Shown here piece by piece: positions 63,037 to 64,000 of a DNA stretch of 64,000 nt. How positions within the stretch are numbered: position 1 is the stretch's first letter; the number at the start of each line of letters is the position of its first letter. Origin of the DNA: Lachnospira rogosae (GTDB taxonomy: Bacteria > Bacillota > Clostridia > Lachnospirales > Lachnospiraceae). The translations under genes and the position numbers were made by a program. The stretch lies in NCBI RefSeq assembly GCF_040096455.1, contig NZ_JBBMER010000006.1, forward strand, positions 62,001 to 126,000, read 5' to 3'. The notes under the pieces were generated by a model that was not told the origin of the DNA, ran no database searches, and saw nothing but the letters and a program-made list of their open reading frames with translations.

Positions 63037-63951
63037 TTATGCGTTGATACTTATGATACTATAGTCAACAGCCTGTTTGTATGTATCAGAGTTAATTATT
63101 TTATCATATCTTGTAATCCATTTGGTTGTTATTCCAGCGTAGCTTGCAACTAGATCTTTTGAAGCTCCACCCGATAACATATAACATATTGCGGCGTGAC
63201 GAAGGGTCTGCATTGTGAATTTGTTATTTAACATACCTTTTTCTATATTAAGTTTACAATATTTTTCAAGAAGTCTTTCTGTGTCCCTTAATTTAATTCG
63301 TGTTTTTCTTTTATTAATAAATATTGCACCTTCTATTATATTATTATTACATATATATCTGTCTAATAATACAGCAACATCATCCGGAACTTTAATTATT
63401 CTTGATATACGATTATTGCCTTTTGGAGGATAATTAATATACATTTCGTCATTGGAATTAATTGCAATATATTCTTTATTAAGGCTGCATATTTCAGTGT
63501 TAGTCAATGCACATTTGACGGCAAGGGATAATATTAAAAATGCTTTATCATCATTATTTTGTTGTATTGTTTCCATAATATTGTTTATTTCATTAAGTGT
63601 TGGTATATCATTGTCTGTTAATAACTTATCTTCTTCTGGAATAGAAATTTCCTTGAAATAATTAGTATATTCCTTTCCGTGATTACTCATATTAAATTCA
63701 ATAAAATTACATACAGATCTTATTACGGATAATCTCATTACACCGGTAGAGTATTTTAATTGATTTTTGCTTATCTTATTTAATATATGTTCATAATAAG
63801 TCACAGCATCAGTATGACTTAACTCTAATGGGTCGTGGCCAACTACTTTATCAAAATTCTTTACAACATTCCAATATTCTTTTCGTGTACGAGCTTTTAA
63901 ATTAGTTTCATAATATATCCAAATAGTATTCTTAAATGTATCAGAAATCAT
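63037..63951 (-). CDS. Tyrosine recombinase-like protein with missing catalytic residues
   Basis: The 304-residue protein has an N-terminal core-binding domain and a C-terminal tyrosine-recombinase fold. The arginine that should open the catalytic set is absent (CALTNTEICSL, N151 at that position), and the HxxR motif is QTLR (Q248, R251). W278 and the nucleophile-like Y282 remain. It is therefore unlikely to be a normal recombinase and may be a DNA-binding relative or a decaying gene. GAGG precedes the ATG. Confidence 0.7.
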   Translation of the reverse strand: MISDTFKNTIWIYYETNLKARTRKEYWNVVKNFDKVVGHDPLELSHTDAVTYYEHILNKISKNQLKYSTGVMRLSVIRSVCNFIEFNMSNHGKEYTNYFKEISIPEEDKLLTDNDIPTLNEINNIMETIQQNNDDKAFLILSLAVKCALTNTEICSLNKEYIAINSNDEMYINYPPKGNNRISRIIKVPDDVAVLLDRYICNNNIIEGAIFINKRKTRIKLRDTERLLEKYCKLNIEKGMLNNKFTMQTLRHAAICYMLSGGASKDLVASYAGITTKWITRYDKIINSDTYKQAVDYSIISINA

Positions 63952-64000
63952 AACATAAATACCTCTTATATCTTTTCAACACAACAAAATAATCTTATCT

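Overview
This is an A+T-rich window (roughly one third G+C by eye) that reads like a motile, anaerobic Lachnospiraceae genome, possibly near Lachnospira/Eubacterium eligens. Pointers are a flagellin with csrA next to it, a FliB-type flagellin methylase, Gram-positive style ribosome binding sites (GGAGG), a flavodiiron protein, YesM/YesN two-component genes, an Rpn-type nuclease and the YolD/Y-family polymerase pair. The taxonomy is inference only.

Layout. 1-5.8 kb: thioredoxin-reductase-like enzyme, alpha/beta hydrolase, MATE exporter and a surface protein that has lost its 5' end. 5.9-12.7 kb: flavodiiron protein, two GGDEF-related signalling proteins, a membrane methyl-accepting protein, a NifU scaffold with a small overlapping gene. 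12.8-15.6 kb: a metal-export operon (separate HMA protein, P1B ATPase, ArsR repressor) behind a palindromic operator. 15.6-23.9 kb: a G+C-rich nested inverted repeat, MetY, YhcH, a CheX-like/receiver fusion, a purine permease, a homocysteine methyltransferase/MTHFR fusion and two small genes. 23.9-30.5 kb: ABC-F ATPase, MurI, Y-family polymerase, YolD-like protein, FliB, TrpD. 30.7-39.7 kb: a YesN/YesM two-component system and a sugar ABC transporter with two different binding lipoproteins. 39.8-43.9 kb: aldo/keto reductase, tyrosine recombinase, Rpn nuclease. 44-46.9 kb: flagellin, csrA and a recombinase cassette. 46.9-58.8 kb: two YhgE/Pip proteins, a second MetY, an Fe-S flavoprotein, EamA transporter, NhaC, Xpt and an SNF symporter. 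59-64 kb: tandem repeats, tRNA-Gly, HAD phosphatase, a radical-SAM DNA-repair-like pair and a degenerate recombinase.

The most striking system is at 45.5-46.9 kb. A 192-residue single-domain tyrosine recombinase with all six catalytic residues lies between two 29-bp sites that are exact reverse complements (46040-46068 and 46774-46802). Inside the segment, behind the recombinase gene, is a near-consensus flagellar sigma-28 promoter (TAAA, 15 nt, GACGATAT; 46712-46738). In the sequenced orientation it fires into a strong terminator. If the segment is flipped it would fire directly into csrA and flagellin, which have no visible sigma-28 promoter of their own. The flagellin leader also carries two CsrA-type sites, one in a hairpin loop and one on the Shine-Dalgarno sequence. 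I read this as a self-contained invertible switch for flagellin and its translational repressor, captured here in the OFF orientation. The inversion itself is inferred and has not been observed.
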